DNA from: Bacillota bacterium
GTDB lineage: Bacteria > Bacillota > Clostridia > Christensenellales > Aristaeellaceae
Direction: 5' to 3'
Length of the DNA: 64,000 nt
Assembly (NCBI GenBank): GCA_963169565.1
Contig: CAUJDI010000063.1
Span: forward strand, 1 to 64,000
The position numbers and the translations under genes were made by a program. This document shows positions 8,543-18,526 of the stretch, piece after piece. The notes under the pieces were generated by a model, which searched no databases, was not told the DNA's origin, and saw only the letters and a list, made by a program, of their open reading frames with translations. Every line of letters begins with the position of its first letter. Position 1 is the stretch's first letter.

Positions 8543-9817
8543 TTAGGGTTTCAATACACCGATGCCGTTTTTCCTCAGCGCGATGATCCTTTGCATTTCA
8601 TTGAAGCAGATCATGTACGCCTCGTCGACGCCCATGCCGGGTTTTGCCAGGACCTGGTCGGCATTGACCGCCATTGCGCAATGGATGCAGACCTGTGCAG
8701 AGCGGTCCGTCTCGTTGCAGGTGCCGCCCTGGTAAGCGCCGACTCCCTTTTGCTTGCAGTACAGCACAGCCTCGCAAGTGTTGTGGATGCTCCCCAGGTC
8801 AGGGGTCTTGATCTGGATCATATGCCCGGCGGCATTGTCAGCGAAATAGATCACATCCTCCAGTGTATTGCACCACTCATCGGCGACGATCTCGACATGG
8901 ATGCCCCGCTGATCGATCTCCCTGCACAATCCCCGCAGATCGCGCATCTGCGCTTCCCGGCTGCCGGAATCCATCGGGCCTTCGATGCGAAGATGGAAAG
9001 GCGCTGCCTCCTTTTCCAGCTGTTCAAGGTAATCCGCCATCCCGATATAGTTGTCAGCGCCGAAGATCTGTCCGACGGTTCCGTAGCAATCGATATGGAA
9101 AACGGGGCGGTAACCCTCATGCGGGGCGACGTCCCTGACACGCTGCTTGAGCCATTTGACATAGGCCAGAAGATTCTCGCCCTTCTGGCCGGTTTTGGAA
9201 ATGCTGTTGAACAGCCCGTGCGGCAGCACCGGCGCGCCTTTGAGGATCATCTTGTCCGCGTTGCTGTACCGGTCATCGCCGGACTGGGTAAAGATCGGGA
9301 GGATGCTCCCAGAGACGGTGGTCCCGTATTCCATGGCCACCAGGTCGCACATGTTCAGGCCCTTCGCCTTGGCGACCGCGTCAAGGATCGCCTGTGAAAC
9401 GCCATAACGGATCGCGGTGTGCAGCTTTTTGCCTTCGGCATCAGTCAATCCGTCGATTTCCCCCGCCAGCCGCCTGAAGCTGTCCGCTTCCTGGCCGATC
9501 AGGTGAGAAGCGACGTCATGCTCAATGATAGGAATAAAGCTGTCCGCGAGAAACAGGGGATCGCGTCCTCCCGCTCCCGAGTACTGCACCGCCGCGCAGT
9601 CGCCCCATCCGATCTGCCCGTTCTCAAGGATGATCTGTACTGAGATGGATTCCCCCGGCTGGCGGATGCGGCTGAACCCGGGGGTCATCGGCTCACCGGA
9701 ATACACCGCGCCGTCCGATATTGCCCCCTGCTTGATGGCTTTCTGATCGTCAAAGTAGAAACCGGTCAACCCTTTTGAACACACAAGGTTAATGATTTTC
9801 ATAACAGCCCTCCCCAT
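8543..9817 (-). CDS. mal: Methylaspartate ammonia-lyase
   Basis: Enolase-superfamily 3-methylaspartase motifs (GLTGFYFDDQKAI; YGVSQAILDAVAKAKG; HIDCYGTVGQIF; EIVADEWCNTLED; QIKTPDLGSIHNT). Confidence 0.95.
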   Translation of the reverse strand: MGRAVMKIINLVCSKGLTGFYFDDQKAIKQGAISDGAVYSGEPMTPGFSRIRQPGESISVQIILENGQIGWGDCAAVQYSGAGGRDPLFLADSFIPIIEHDVASHLIGQEADSFRRLAGEIDGLTDAEGKKLHTAIRYGVSQAILDAVAKAKGLNMCDLVAMEYGTTVSGSILPIFTQSGDDRYSNADKMILKGAPVLPHGLFNSISKTGQKGENLLAYVKWLKQRVRDVAPHEGYRPVFHIDCYGTVGQIFGADNYIGMADYLEQLEKEAAPFHLRIEGPMDSGSREAQMRDLRGLCREIDQRGIHVEIVADEWCNTLEDVIYFADNAAGHMIQIKTPDLGSIHNTCEAVLYCKQKGVGAYQGGTCNETDRSAQVCIHCAMAVNADQVLAKPGMGVDEAYMICFNEMQRIIALRKNGIGVLKP

Positions 9818-9823
9818 ATCGCA

Positions 9824-11275
9824 TCAATGCGGTCTGCCGACCAGGCGCCCCTTGGAGATCGCATAAATGTCATCAATGACCATCTGGAATGAAACCCCTC
9901 TGTTTTCAGCTTCAGCTCGCTGATGGATCTTGCCGCGGTGGAACCTGAGCAGTTTTTCATTCAGCGGCAGATTTCCCGCGTCAAGCAGTCGGACAGCGCC
10001 ATTGTTGTCCCTGGCCGGCATGATCTTTCCGGCATTGTAGCGGCTTGGCGCAAATGGTACGTCGATCACGCCCGCTTCAAATGCCCTGACAGTCCCTAGG
10101 GCGACATCCCCCTCTCCCAGCTCCAGCGTGCGTTCCAGGATGCAGGAGGTCTCCTCCCGGATCACTGACATCTCCTCCTCAAGCCGCCCGCCGTCATCAA
10201 GCGACTGGTCCGCCAGCATTGTGATCATCTGTTTGGTGGCGCGGAGGCCGGCGGCATTGGCCTCCTTGGTCGGCACGCCCAAGGCCTCATGCGGCGACTT
10301 GACGATCACTTTCGTGGCATTGGCAAGCGCGGCGACGGAGCTGCCCCAGCAAATGACGGCGAAGGCCTTTGCCTCATCCTGCGGGAATCCGCCCATCCAC
10401 TGATGAAGGACCGTGCTGATCGTGACGTCTTTGTATCCGAAACGTTCAAGGTATTCGTTTGTCTGCTTTTCAAGGATCCTGATTGCCGCGACATCCTGGA
10501 TGAGGTTCCCGCACTGTCCATAGCCGACCGTAATGTTTCTGACCCCCTGTTCCGCCGCCAGCAGGGTCTCGATGATGGCCACGGCGTTGGAGACACAGGG
10601 CGGGACCAGCGTTCCGGTCAGCGGTCCGAAAGGCTCTCGGTTGACGGAGATTCCCGCATCTTCGTACAGCCCCACCAGTCTGTCGCAGTACTGCCAGTTG
10701 TACAGGGTCTCCTTCATCGGCGCGTTTTTTGCGTATGGGATGTTGTAGGAGATCCCGCCGCCCTCAAAGCTGGTGAACCCCCCTGCCAGGGTGATCTCAC
10801 TCAGCAGGCGGGCGTCCGGTGTACCGTGGCGGACCTGGACGGGGGTCTGAAGCGCGGACGTGACCATCCTGCACCCCGTGATCCCGTGATTGACCGCGGG
10901 GAACCCGTTGAGCATGGCTTTCCCCGTCGCCTTGGATTCATCGATCCCCCGTTGGGCATCCTCATAGCGGTTTAGACGGGTGTAGCTGTCGATGGTGGTA
11001 GGCAACAGGTCTGCCTCGCCTTCCTTCTCAAGGTGGCTGAGCAGCGCGATATGTTCACTGATGAGCGGGACACCCGCGCGGGGCTGGACCAGGGTCTTTC
11101 TGCTTTTCTGCGCCTCATTGAGCTTGGTGACAAAACGTCTGTCCAGGGGGATCCCCTTTTGGTAGCCGATCGCCTCATCCAGATCCACATCGGCTCCGGT
11201 AGGCCATGTTTTCAGGACCTCCTGACGCTGTGACATAAAAAAGTCCAGGGGCCATTTCTTATTGGACAGCTCCAT
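9824..11275 (-). CDS. glmE: Methylaspartate (glutamate) mutase epsilon subunit
   Basis: GlmE-like TIM-barrel sequence ([56 protein letters not shown]). Start chosen at MELSNKKW. Confidence 0.95.
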   Translation of the reverse strand: MELSNKKWPLDFFMSQRQEVLKTWPTGADVDLDEAIGYQKGIPLDRRFVTKLNEAQKSRKTLVQPRAGVPLISEHIALLSHLEKEGEADLLPTTIDSYTRLNRYEDAQRGIDESKATGKAMLNGFPAVNHGITGCRMVTSALQTPVQVRHGTPDARLLSEITLAGGFTSFEGGGISYNIPYAKNAPMKETLYNWQYCDRLVGLYEDAGISVNREPFGPLTGTLVPPCVSNAVAIIETLLAAEQGVRNITVGYGQCGNLIQDVAAIRILEKQTNEYLERFGYKDVTISTVLHQWMGGFPQDEAKAFAVICWGSSVAALANATKVIVKSPHEALGVPTKEANAAGLRATKQMITMLADQSLDDGGRLEEEMSVIREETSCILERTLELGEGDVALGTVRAFEAGVIDVPFAPSRYNAGKIMPARDNNGAVRLLDAGNLPLNEKLLRFHRGKIHQRAEAENRGVSFQMVIDDIYAISKGRLVGRPH

Positions 11276-12659
11276 ATGCGCCTTCCTTTCCAAATTGCTC
11301 CAGCATCAGCCTGAGCGCCGTTTCACGGTCAACCCCCGAAAGGAGCCCCATTGCGGAGAGAGTATACCGGCTGTCGCACAGGGCCTTCACGTGCCTTGGC
11401 GTGAGCGCAGTCGGGTCCTGCATGGACAGCGCAATGTTGACGATTCCCGTCAGATCTGGCGCGTAGATCAGCGCGCCGCCGGTCAGAAGCATCAGTTCCG
11501 TGCGCGTCAGGTCCTTGCCGGTCTGCTGATCCACAGGGCCGATGGGCGTGTAGACGCGCTCAAGCGTACCGGCATGGCGGGCCAGTGCGCAGTAAAGCGC
11601 CCCGATGGCCAGCGCGCGGTCGACATCCTGTTCTTCCCGCGTTTCGGGAAGCTTTGACGGGTCGCTCCGAAAAGCCTCGGCGGCATCCATGATGGCCGGA
11701 GCAGGCACTGAGGCGATGTTCGCAAGCCTTTCCGCCCCGACGGCCTGGATGACGCCCCTGGCGCTGTAGCGCATGCCGATGTCGCCCTCCACCGTCCGCT
11801 TGGCATGAGGCTCAGGAAGGCCGCGCAGAAATACGTTGGGATTGGAGGGGTCTCCCCTGGCGATGGAATACACGTCAGTGGTCGCGCCACCAAGATCAAC
11901 AGCGATGAGTTCTCCAAGGCCGCGAGTCCTCTCCGTACCTTCCGAAAGAAGTGTCAGCGCTTCCAGCACCGCTGAGGGCGTGGGCATCAGGATCCCGTCC
12001 AGGACCTCGCTCACGCTGCTCATCCCCTTCGCTCGGACGATGCGTTTCAGGAACAAGTCCCTGATCATCTCCTGGACCGGGCCGGCGTTGAGCCTGTTCA
12101 TCTCCGGCATCACATTGGGCGCGAGGAAAACAGGATGTCCGCTGCCCTCAAGCGCTTTGGTACAGTCCCGGCCGGCGCTGCGGTTTCCGGCGATGATGAT
12201 GGGATAACTTCCCCCGTCACAGCTGAGCGCCTGCGCGTTGGCAATGATATTTTCGCTGTTTCCGCCGTCTGTTCCCCCGGTCAGGAGAAGGATGTCCGGC
12301 TCCGCCTGACGGATCTCATCAATATCTTCGCTTGTCAGGCGATAGGCGAACGTCCTGATGACTTTCGCTCCCGCGCCGAAGGCGGCCAACTGCGCCGCCT
12401 TGCCGGTGAGGGCGGGGACCAGTCCGCAGACGACCATCTTCAGCCCCCCGGCGGCGCTGGAACAGGCCAGTTTTGCCTGATAGTCGATTGCTCCACAGGA
12501 GTGCTCAAGGATGGACATGGCCTTGTTCAGCCCGATGGATATATCGCTGTCCGCAGTCGTGAACGCCTGGGCGCTGCCCAGAATGCTCGGCGTTTCCAGG
12601 TCGACGGCAGTCAGTTTTGTGTAGGTTGAGCCAAAGTCGATCAGCAGGACCGGCCGCAT
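11259..12659 (-). CDS. glmL: Methylaspartate mutase accessory protein GlmL/MutL
   Basis: ASKHA ATPase [22 protein letters not shown]...[15 protein letters not shown]...; between glmS and glmE. Confidence 0.93.
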   Translation of the reverse strand: MRPVLLIDFGSTYTKLTAVDLETPSILGSAQAFTTADSDISIGLNKAMSILEHSCGAIDYQAKLACSSAAGGLKMVVCGLVPALTGKAAQLAAFGAGAKVIRTFAYRLTSEDIDEIRQAEPDILLLTGGTDGGNSENIIANAQALSCDGGSYPIIIAGNRSAGRDCTKALEGSGHPVFLAPNVMPEMNRLNAGPVQEMIRDLFLKRIVRAKGMSSVSEVLDGILMPTPSAVLEALTLLSEGTERTRGLGELIAVDLGGATTDVYSIARGDPSNPNVFLRGLPEPHAKRTVEGDIGMRYSARGVIQAVGAERLANIASVPAPAIMDAAEAFRSDPSKLPETREEQDVDRALAIGALYCALARHAGTLERVYTPIGPVDQQTGKDLTRTELMLLTGGALIYAPDLTGIVNIALSMQDPTALTPRHVKALCDSRYTLSAMGLLSGVDRETALRLMLEQFGKEGAYGAVQ

Positions 12660-13072
12660 CGCCTATCCCCGGACAGATCTTCATTCAGTGCCCTGATGCC
12701 GGCTTCCGGCGGCGTACCGGGCCCGAAAACCCGGTCAAACCCCATTTTCAGAAAGCGCTGTTCAACCTCCTCAAACGGCTGCTTTCCGACAACGATGTTG
12801 CCGCCGACGTACAGCAGGATCCCCTTCAGGCCCGCTTCGTCGCATTTCTCTCGAAACCCCTGGCAGTCCAGTTCGCCATGCCCGTACAGGGAGGAAACGA
12901 TGATCGCGTCGGCGGCGGATTCAACGGCCGCCTCGATGAATTCTTCCTGAGATACCATGACGCCAAGGTTGACAACGTGAAATCCGGCATCCTGAAATGC
13001 GTAGTTGAGGATCTGGTTGCCAACCGCATGAACATCCGCCCCGATGACACCCAGAACCAAGGTTCTCGCCAT
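12641..13072 (-). CDS. glmS: Methylaspartate (glutamate) mutase sigma subunit, B12-binding
   Basis: [26 protein letters not shown] contains the DxHxxG base-off cobalamin motif; [18 protein letters not shown]. Confidence 0.95.
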   Translation of the reverse strand: MARTLVLGVIGADVHAVGNQILNYAFQDAGFHVVNLGVMVSQEEFIEAAVESAADAIIVSSLYGHGELDCQGFREKCDEAGLKGILLYVGGNIVVGKQPFEEVEQRFLKMGFDRVFGPGTPPEAGIRALNEDLSGDRRCGRSC

Positions 13073-13100
13073 ATAGCGCCTCCATTTTCCAGTCAAGGTG

Positions 13101-13129
13101 AGAATAGCCTCTGATGACCGGCTTGTCAA
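13101..13129 (-). promoter_or_regulatory. Sigma-A-like promoter for the glm operon
   Basis: Minus strand TTGACA (13129-13124), 17-bp spacer, TATTCT (13106-13101); RBS GGAGG before the glmS ATG. Confidence 0.7.
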
Positions 13130-13139
13130 CCACCGCTCC

Positions 13140-13168
13140 TTGTTTTAAGCCACCCAAGCACCTATAAT
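13140..13168 (+). promoter_or_regulatory. Sigma-A-like promoter for the GT4 glycosyltransferase gene
   Basis: TTGTTT (13140-13145), 17-bp spacer, TATAAT (13163-13168), followed by GGGGGG-type RBS and ATG 13204. Confidence 0.65.
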
Positions 13169-13203
13169 GAGGATAGAAGAGACTTCACGAAGGGGGGAAT
13201 GGG

Positions 13204-14406
13204 ATGAACATCTGCCAGCTGACTGACACATTTCTTCCGGTCGTTGACGGAGTGGGCCGTGTCGTTCTCGCCTATGCCGAAACCCTGTCCGGTATGAATC
13301 ACAAGGTGACCGTATCCTGTCCGATGTACAACACGGGACACCGCGGGGGGTATCCCTTTGAACTGGTGGACTACTCCGGTTTCAAAGTGCCTACCGCGCC
13401 GCAGTACAAGGTCGGTACCGCGGCGCTTGACAGCCATTACAGAAAACGCATGGAAATGATCGACCTGGACATCGTGCACTCTCACAGCCCCTTTTCCGCC
13501 GGCAAGGAAGCGCTTCGGCTGGCAAGGGAGAGGAAACTTCCGGCGGTCGCATCCTTTCACTCAAAATACTATGATGATTTCCTGAACGTCACCCATTCCG
13601 AGACGATCGCGAAGCTGGTCGTCAGCAACATCGTCAGCTTCTACATGCGCTGTGATGAAGTATGGGCGGTTTCCGAAAGAAGCGCGGACGTGCTCAGGTC
13701 CTACGGCTACCGCGGAAACATCATCGTCATGCCCAACGGCGTGACGATGCGGACTGCCGATCAGCGGAAGATCAGGGAAGTTGAGGAACGTTTTTCCCTT
13801 GAGTCCTTCCCCATGCTTCTGTTCGTCGGGCAGATCAACTGGAAGAAGAACATTCTGCGGGTGCTTGAGGCGGCCTCCCTGCTGCTTCGCTCAGGCGTGT
13901 CATTCCGCCTCCTGCTTGCCGGACAGGGTCCGGACGAAAAAATGGTCCAGGAAAAGATCAGGGAGCTCGGCCTTGAGGGCTGTGCCATGCTGACGGGGCA
14001 CGTCGCAGACATGGACACCCTTGACGCTCTGTACGCGCGCGCCGCCGTCTTCACCTTCCCCTCCCTGTATGACAACGCGCCGATGGTCGTGCGGGAAGCT
14101 GCCGTCATGGGCACTCCGGCCGTGCTCGTCTCAGGAAGCAGCGCCGCGGAGATCATCCACGACGGCGCGAACGGATTCCTGTGCCGGGATGATTCCGATG
14201 ATCTTTACAGGGTGCTGCGCAATGCCCTTTCAGATCCGGAAAAGACAAGGTACATCGGCATGCAGGCCCGAACCACCATTCCAATGCCATGGCGGGACAT
14301 CATGGAAAAAGCGGTCCAGCGGTATGAAGCGCTGATAAAGGAAAAGAAAGGCAAAAAGCGCAGGCACTACGCCCAGAAGCCGGCTGAAAAGGCTTTGCGC
14401 GGATGA
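13204..14406 (+). CDS. Glycosyltransferase family 4 protein
   Basis: MNICQLTDTFLPVVDGVGRVVLAYAETL; VIVMPNGV; FVGQINWKKNILRVLEA; FPSLYDNAPMVVREAAVMGTPAVL. Confidence 0.88.
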   Translation: MNICQLTDTFLPVVDGVGRVVLAYAETLSGMNHKVTVSCPMYNTGHRGGYPFELVDYSGFKVPTAPQYKVGTAALDSHYRKRMEMIDLDIVHSHSPFSAGKEALRLARERKLPAVASFHSKYYDDFLNVTHSETIAKLVVSNIVSFYMRCDEVWAVSERSADVLRSYGYRGNIIVMPNGVTMRTADQRKIREVEERFSLESFPMLLFVGQINWKKNILRVLEAASLLLRSGVSFRLLLAGQGPDEKMVQEKIRELGLEGCAMLTGHVADMDTLDALYARAAVFTFPSLYDNAPMVVREAAVMGTPAVLVSGSSAAEIIHDGANGFLCRDDSDDLYRVLRNALSDPEKTRYIGMQARTTIPMPWRDIMEKAVQRYEALIKEKKGKKRRHYAQKPAEKALRG

Positions 14407-16193
14407 GCGCGGACAGGCATTTTGACATTGTCGTCATAGGAGCCGGCCATGCTGGGTGCGAAGCCGCATTGGCATGCGCAAGGCTTGGACTCGAAACGGC
14501 GGTCCTCACGCTGAACATCGACAGCATCGCCTTGATGCCCTGCAACCCTTCCATCGGCGGAACGGGAAAGGGCCAGCTGGTGCGCGAAGTCGATGCCCTG
14601 GGCGGTGAGATGGGCCTGGCGATCGATGACACCACGCTGCAAAGCCGGATGCTCAATACCGGAAAAGGTCCGGCGGTCCAATCCCTGCGAGCGCAGGCTG
14701 ATAAACGCCGGTACCAAAGGCGCATGATGCAGGCTTTGTTCTCACAGGAAAACCTGACCGTCCTGCAGACCGAGGTGACGGATATCCTCACATGTTCCGG
14801 CGGCATCAAAGGCGTCAGAACCATCAGCGGCAGGGTGATCGGCTGCGGCGCGGCGATCGTCGCCTCAGGGGTATACCTGAACAGCCGTATCATCATCGGG
14901 GAAACGCACTGGCACTCCGGACCCCAGGGTCTGTTGAGCGCCGGCCGCCTCTCGGCGTCCTTGATGGACCTGGGTTTCCAGATCAGGCGGTTCAAAACCG
15001 GAACGCCTGCCCGGATCGATGCCCGCAGCATCGATTTCAGCCAGATGGAAGCGCAGCCGGGCGATGAGCCCGTCGTCCCGTTCTCATTCCTGACGGACAG
15101 AAAGCTTCAGAACCTTGAGCGATGCTTCCTGACCTGGACGAACGAGCAGACCCATGAGATCATCAGGAAGAACCTTGACCGCTCCCCCATGTTTTCAGGC
15201 GTCATCAAAGGCATCGGCGCGCGATACTGCCCCTCGATCGAAGACAAGGTCTACCGCTTTGCCAGCAAGGACAGGCACCAGGTGTTCCTTGAGCCGGAAG
15301 GGCTTTCATTTCCTGAGTGGTACGCTCAGGGACTTTCCTCCAGCCTGCCCGAGGACGTCCAATGGGATATGTACAGAAGCATCAAGGGCCTCCAGCATGC
15401 CCGGCTGACCAGGCTTGCCTACGCGATCGAATATGACTGCATCAACCCGCTGGACCTGTCGCCTTCCATGGCTTCGCATCATATTCAGGGCCTCTACTCA
15501 GCCGGGCAGATCAACGGCACCTCCGGTTACGAGGAAGCGGCGGCTCAGGGGATCCTGGCCGGCATCAACGCAAGCCTGTACCTGAAGGGCAGGGGTCCGT
15601 TCATCCTCACCCGGGAACAGGCGTATATCGGCGTGATGGCTGACGATCTGAGCAGCAAAGGCGTCGATGAGCCCTACCGCATGATGACAGGCCGGGTCGA
15701 ATACCGGCTGTCCCTGCGCCAGGACAACGCGGATCTGCGGCTGACCCATCTGTCGCACGCGCTCGGCCTGGCCAGCGACGAACGGCTCGAAAGGGCTGAA
15801 AAGAAGAAACGGGAAACGGATGAACTGATTCAGGCATTCAGGGAAAGCCGCGGGCATTCAGGCAGCGGTCCTGGCAGAACGGCGATTGACCAGCCGGGTG
15901 CCGGCTACTCAAATGAAGCCGTCAGACAGGCTGAAATACAAATGAAGTATGAAGGTTACCTGGGAAAGGAATCCGCTCAGATCAGGTCTGCAAAAGCCAT
16001 GGATGATTGGCGGATTCCCCCTGATATCGACTATATGTCCATCGTTTCGCTCAGGATCGAATCAAGGCAGAAACTGACGCGTCAGAAGCCCTTCTCCCTC
16101 GGGCAGGCCTCGCGCATTCCGGGTGTTACGCCTGCCGACGTCGCCGTGCTGTCGGTATGGCTGAAAAAGCACAGGGCCGCGGCTGAAACCTGA
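14403..16193 (+). CDS. mnmG: tRNA uridine-5-carboxymethylaminomethyl(34) synthesis enzyme MnmG
   Basis: FDIVVIGAGHAGCEAALACARLG; MPCNPSIGGTGKGQLVREVDALGGEMG; RFKTGTPARID; GYEEAAAQGILAGINA. ATGA overlap with the upstream gene. Confidence 0.96.
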   Translation: MSADRHFDIVVIGAGHAGCEAALACARLGLETAVLTLNIDSIALMPCNPSIGGTGKGQLVREVDALGGEMGLAIDDTTLQSRMLNTGKGPAVQSLRAQADKRRYQRRMMQALFSQENLTVLQTEVTDILTCSGGIKGVRTISGRVIGCGAAIVASGVYLNSRIIIGETHWHSGPQGLLSAGRLSASLMDLGFQIRRFKTGTPARIDARSIDFSQMEAQPGDEPVVPFSFLTDRKLQNLERCFLTWTNEQTHEIIRKNLDRSPMFSGVIKGIGARYCPSIEDKVYRFASKDRHQVFLEPEGLSFPEWYAQGLSSSLPEDVQWDMYRSIKGLQHARLTRLAYAIEYDCINPLDLSPSMASHHIQGLYSAGQINGTSGYEEAAAQGILAGINASLYLKGRGPFILTREQAYIGVMADDLSSKGVDEPYRMMTGRVEYRLSLRQDNADLRLTHLSHALGLASDERLERAEKKKRETDELIQAFRESRGHSGSGPGRTAIDQPGAGYSNEAVRQAEIQMKYEGYLGKESAQIRSAKAMDDWRIPPDIDYMSIVSLRIESRQKLTRQKPFSLGQASRIPGVTPADVAVLSVWLKKHRAAAET

Positions 16194-16199
16194 CGCCGC

Positions 16200-17597
16200 T
16201 TATCCCTTCCAGTCCTCTCCCGCCCTGTCCTCCGCCAGAGCCACCTGCAGCATGATCGCGCACTCGATCCGCTTCTTGAACAACTCACATCCCAGGCTGT
16301 ATACCCCGGATATGCTGCCTGTCGCGTGACAGGCATTGGCCGCGCAGCCGCCGGCGCAGTACAGCCTTGCCCAGCAGTCATGGCATTCCGGATGGCTGTA
16401 CAGGTTGTTCTCCCTGAACGCTTCCCTGAGCTTTTCGTTTGTCACCCCATGCTCAAGATCGCCGAGCCGATATTGGCTCTCTCCGACAAACTGGTGACAG
16501 GGGTACAGATCGCCGTCGGGCGTAACGGCCATATACTCAGATCCCGATCCGCAGCCGGACAGGCGCTTGTACACACAGGGGCCATGCTCCAGATCGATGT
16601 TGTAGTGATAGAAGGAGAAGGCCCTGCCCTCCCGTTCCCGTCGTAGCATTTCCGCTGCAAGGCGTTCATACTGCTCGAACAATACCGGCAGGTCATCCTC
16701 TCTGAGCGCGCAGGGATCGTCTCTCTTCATGACGACAGGCTCCATGCTCAGCTGCGTGAAGCCAAGGTCCGCCATGTGCAGGATATCGCTGAGGAAATCC
16801 GTGTTGTGCCGGGTAAAAGTGCCGCGGACGTAGTACCCCTTATCGCCGCGCTTCCTGACAAAGTCCAGAAAACGCGGGACGACCTTGTCATAGCTTCCCC
16901 GGCCGTTCCTGTCGACCCTGAACATGTCGTGCACTTCCTTCCGCCCGTCGAGGCTGAGCACGACGTTGTGCATTTCGCGGTTGCAGAAATCAATGACTTC
17001 CTCATCAAGCAAGACGCCGTTTGTCGTCAGTGTGAAGCGGAATATCTTGTTATGTTTCTTTTCAAGTTCCCGGCCGTACCTGACCAGTTCCTTAACGACC
17101 TGCCAGTTCAGAAGCGGCTCGCCCCCGAAAAAATCCACTTCCAGGTACCTGCGCCCAGCAGAAGAATTGATCAGGAAATCAAGCGCCTTTTTCCCCGTCT
17201 GAAGGCTCATGAGGCCCTGGGAACCCTGGTAGCTGCCCTGGCCGGCAAAACAATAGCTGCAGGCAAGGTTGCACGCGTGAGCGACATGCAGGCACAGGGC
17301 TTTCACCACGGGGCTGCCTTCTTTCAGCCTCGCTGCATACGCCTGATAGGTATCATTGGTATAGAGCTTGCCCGCCTCGCGAAGCGTGTCCAGCTCATCA
17401 AGAAGGCTTTCAGCGGCATCGCCCTTCAGGTCTGGATCCCCTGGATATATCTTTCTAAGGGATCCTATGGTCTCCTCCCTGGACAGGGTCTCATACATGC
17501 GGATCGCCCTGAGCGATATCTCGTCAGCCATATGGATGGAGCCGCTGGAAACGTCCAGAGCGATGTGGTAGCCGTTCAGGGAAAAAGTATGGACCAT
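16200..17597 (-). CDS. scfB: Thioether cross-link-forming SCIFF peptide maturase (radical SAM/SPASM)
   Basis: Radical SAM CNLACSYCFA; SPASM cysteines (CHDCWARLYCAGGCAANACHATG); long N-terminal RRE-like region; adjacent SCIFF precursor. Confidence 0.93.
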   Translation of the reverse strand: MVHTFSLNGYHIALDVSSGSIHMADEISLRAIRMYETLSREETIGSLRKIYPGDPDLKGDAAESLLDELDTLREAGKLYTNDTYQAYAARLKEGSPVVKALCLHVAHACNLACSYCFAGQGSYQGSQGLMSLQTGKKALDFLINSSAGRRYLEVDFFGGEPLLNWQVVKELVRYGRELEKKHNKIFRFTLTTNGVLLDEEVIDFCNREMHNVVLSLDGRKEVHDMFRVDRNGRGSYDKVVPRFLDFVRKRGDKGYYVRGTFTRHNTDFLSDILHMADLGFTQLSMEPVVMKRDDPCALREDDLPVLFEQYERLAAEMLRREREGRAFSFYHYNIDLEHGPCVYKRLSGCGSGSEYMAVTPDGDLYPCHQFVGESQYRLGDLEHGVTNEKLREAFRENNLYSHPECHDCWARLYCAGGCAANACHATGSISGVYSLGCELFKKRIECAIMLQVALAEDRAGEDWKG

Positions 17598-17604
17598 AAA
17601 CCTC

Positions 17605-17630
17605 CAAAAAACCGCCCTGAATCAGGCGGT
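17605..17630 (-). terminator. Rho-independent terminator between scfA and scfB
   Basis: Minus strand ACCGCC-TGATTCAG-GGCGGT hairpin followed by TTTTTT, then GGAGG (RBS of scfB). Confidence 0.75.
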
Positions 17631-17658
17631 CATGATGCGATCGGACAGATATTCCTGA

Positions 17659-17802
17659 TCAGTCCTTATCATTCTCACAAGGTTGGTTGGCAACACCGCA
17701 GGACGTCTTGCAGGCAGACTGGCAGGAAGTCTGGCACTCTCCGCACCCGCCGTTCTTAAGGCTTGCGTTCAGATCCCTTGTCGCCAGTGTCTTGATCTTC
17801 AT
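17659..17802 (-). CDS. scfA: SCIFF (six cysteines in forty-five residues) ranthipeptide precursor
   Basis: Not in the ORF track. Translates to MKIKTLATRDLNASLKNGGCGECQTSCQSACKTSCGVANQPCENDKD*: 47 aa, six Cys, directly upstream of the SCIFF maturase. Confidence 0.95.
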   Translation of the reverse strand: MKIKTLATRDLNASLKNGGCGECQTSCQSACKTSCGVANQPCENDKD

Positions 17803-17832
17803 CTCATTCACCTCATCTTAAGGATACCTGAT

Positions 17833-17861
17833 ATTCTATCCGCGCCGGCTGTCCATGTCAA
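17833..17861 (-). promoter_or_regulatory. Sigma-A-like promoter for scfA
   Basis: Minus strand TTGACA (17861-17856), 17-bp spacer, TAGAAT (17838-17833), ~30 nt before the scfA ATG. Confidence 0.7.
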
Positions 17862-17926
17862 GATTTGCCACAGGGATTCGCTGATGGTATAATCCGCCTT
17901 GCATCATGATCCTGGCGGCAGAGACC

Positions 17927-18373
17927 TCAATTGCTTCGTATCCCCCTGAAGAATGTGTCCAGCAGGGCTTCCGCCTCTTCCTGCATGATGCCGCCCCGGC
18001 AATCTGTATGGTGATGAAAAACCGGGTCCATGGGCAGCGCGTAGACGCTGCCGCAGCAGCCGTACTGTTTGTCAAAAGCTGCGAAGACACAGCGTTCCAG
18101 CCCGGAGAGAATGACGGCTCCCGCGCACATCGGGCAAGGCTCCAGGGTGACAAACATCTCGCAGCCTGTAAGCTGCCTCGTACCGAGCGCTTTCTGCGCA
18201 GAGGCGATCGCAAGCAGTTCCGCATGGGCGAGCGCATCGTTTCGCGCGACCTGCCGGTTATGTTCGGAAGCAACGATCACGCCGTCACGGACGATGACCG
18301 CGCCAACCGGTACTTCCAGGGGGTCTTTCGCCGCTTCCTCAAGCGCCGCAGACATATAATCCGTATCCTTCAC
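17927..18373 (-). CDS. tadA: tRNA-specific adenosine(34) deaminase / nucleoside deaminase
   Basis: VPVGAVIVRDGVIVASEHN; DALAHAELLAI (HAE); TLEPCPMCAGAVILSGL (PCxxC). Confidence 0.93.
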   Translation of the reverse strand: MKDTDYMSAALEEAAKDPLEVPVGAVIVRDGVIVASEHNRQVARNDALAHAELLAIASAQKALGTRQLTGCEMFVTLEPCPMCAGAVILSGLERCVFAAFDKQYGCCGSVYALPMDPVFHHHTDCRGGIMQEEAEALLDTFFRGIRSN

Positions 18374-18526
18374 TCAACTCCCCTCCGGAAGGATTGTATC
18401 ATAAATGCCGATGGACCGTGAATCAGGCGATCTGTACCAGCAGATCAATCAACCTTGAAGTCCAAGCCCCAGTCAGCCCGCATGGTCGGAAAGGCCCGGA
18501 GAAATCAACCGCCGGAGGTATCATCA

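Noticed and set aside
8435-9397. 320-aa plus-strand ORF opposite AtuA/mal
   Set aside because: Antisense shadow of the methylaspartate ammonia-lyase gene.
13073-13203. Possible cobalamin riboswitch upstream of glmS
   Set aside because: Leader is too short (promoter -10 about 28 nt from the start codon) and no B12-box consensus was seen.
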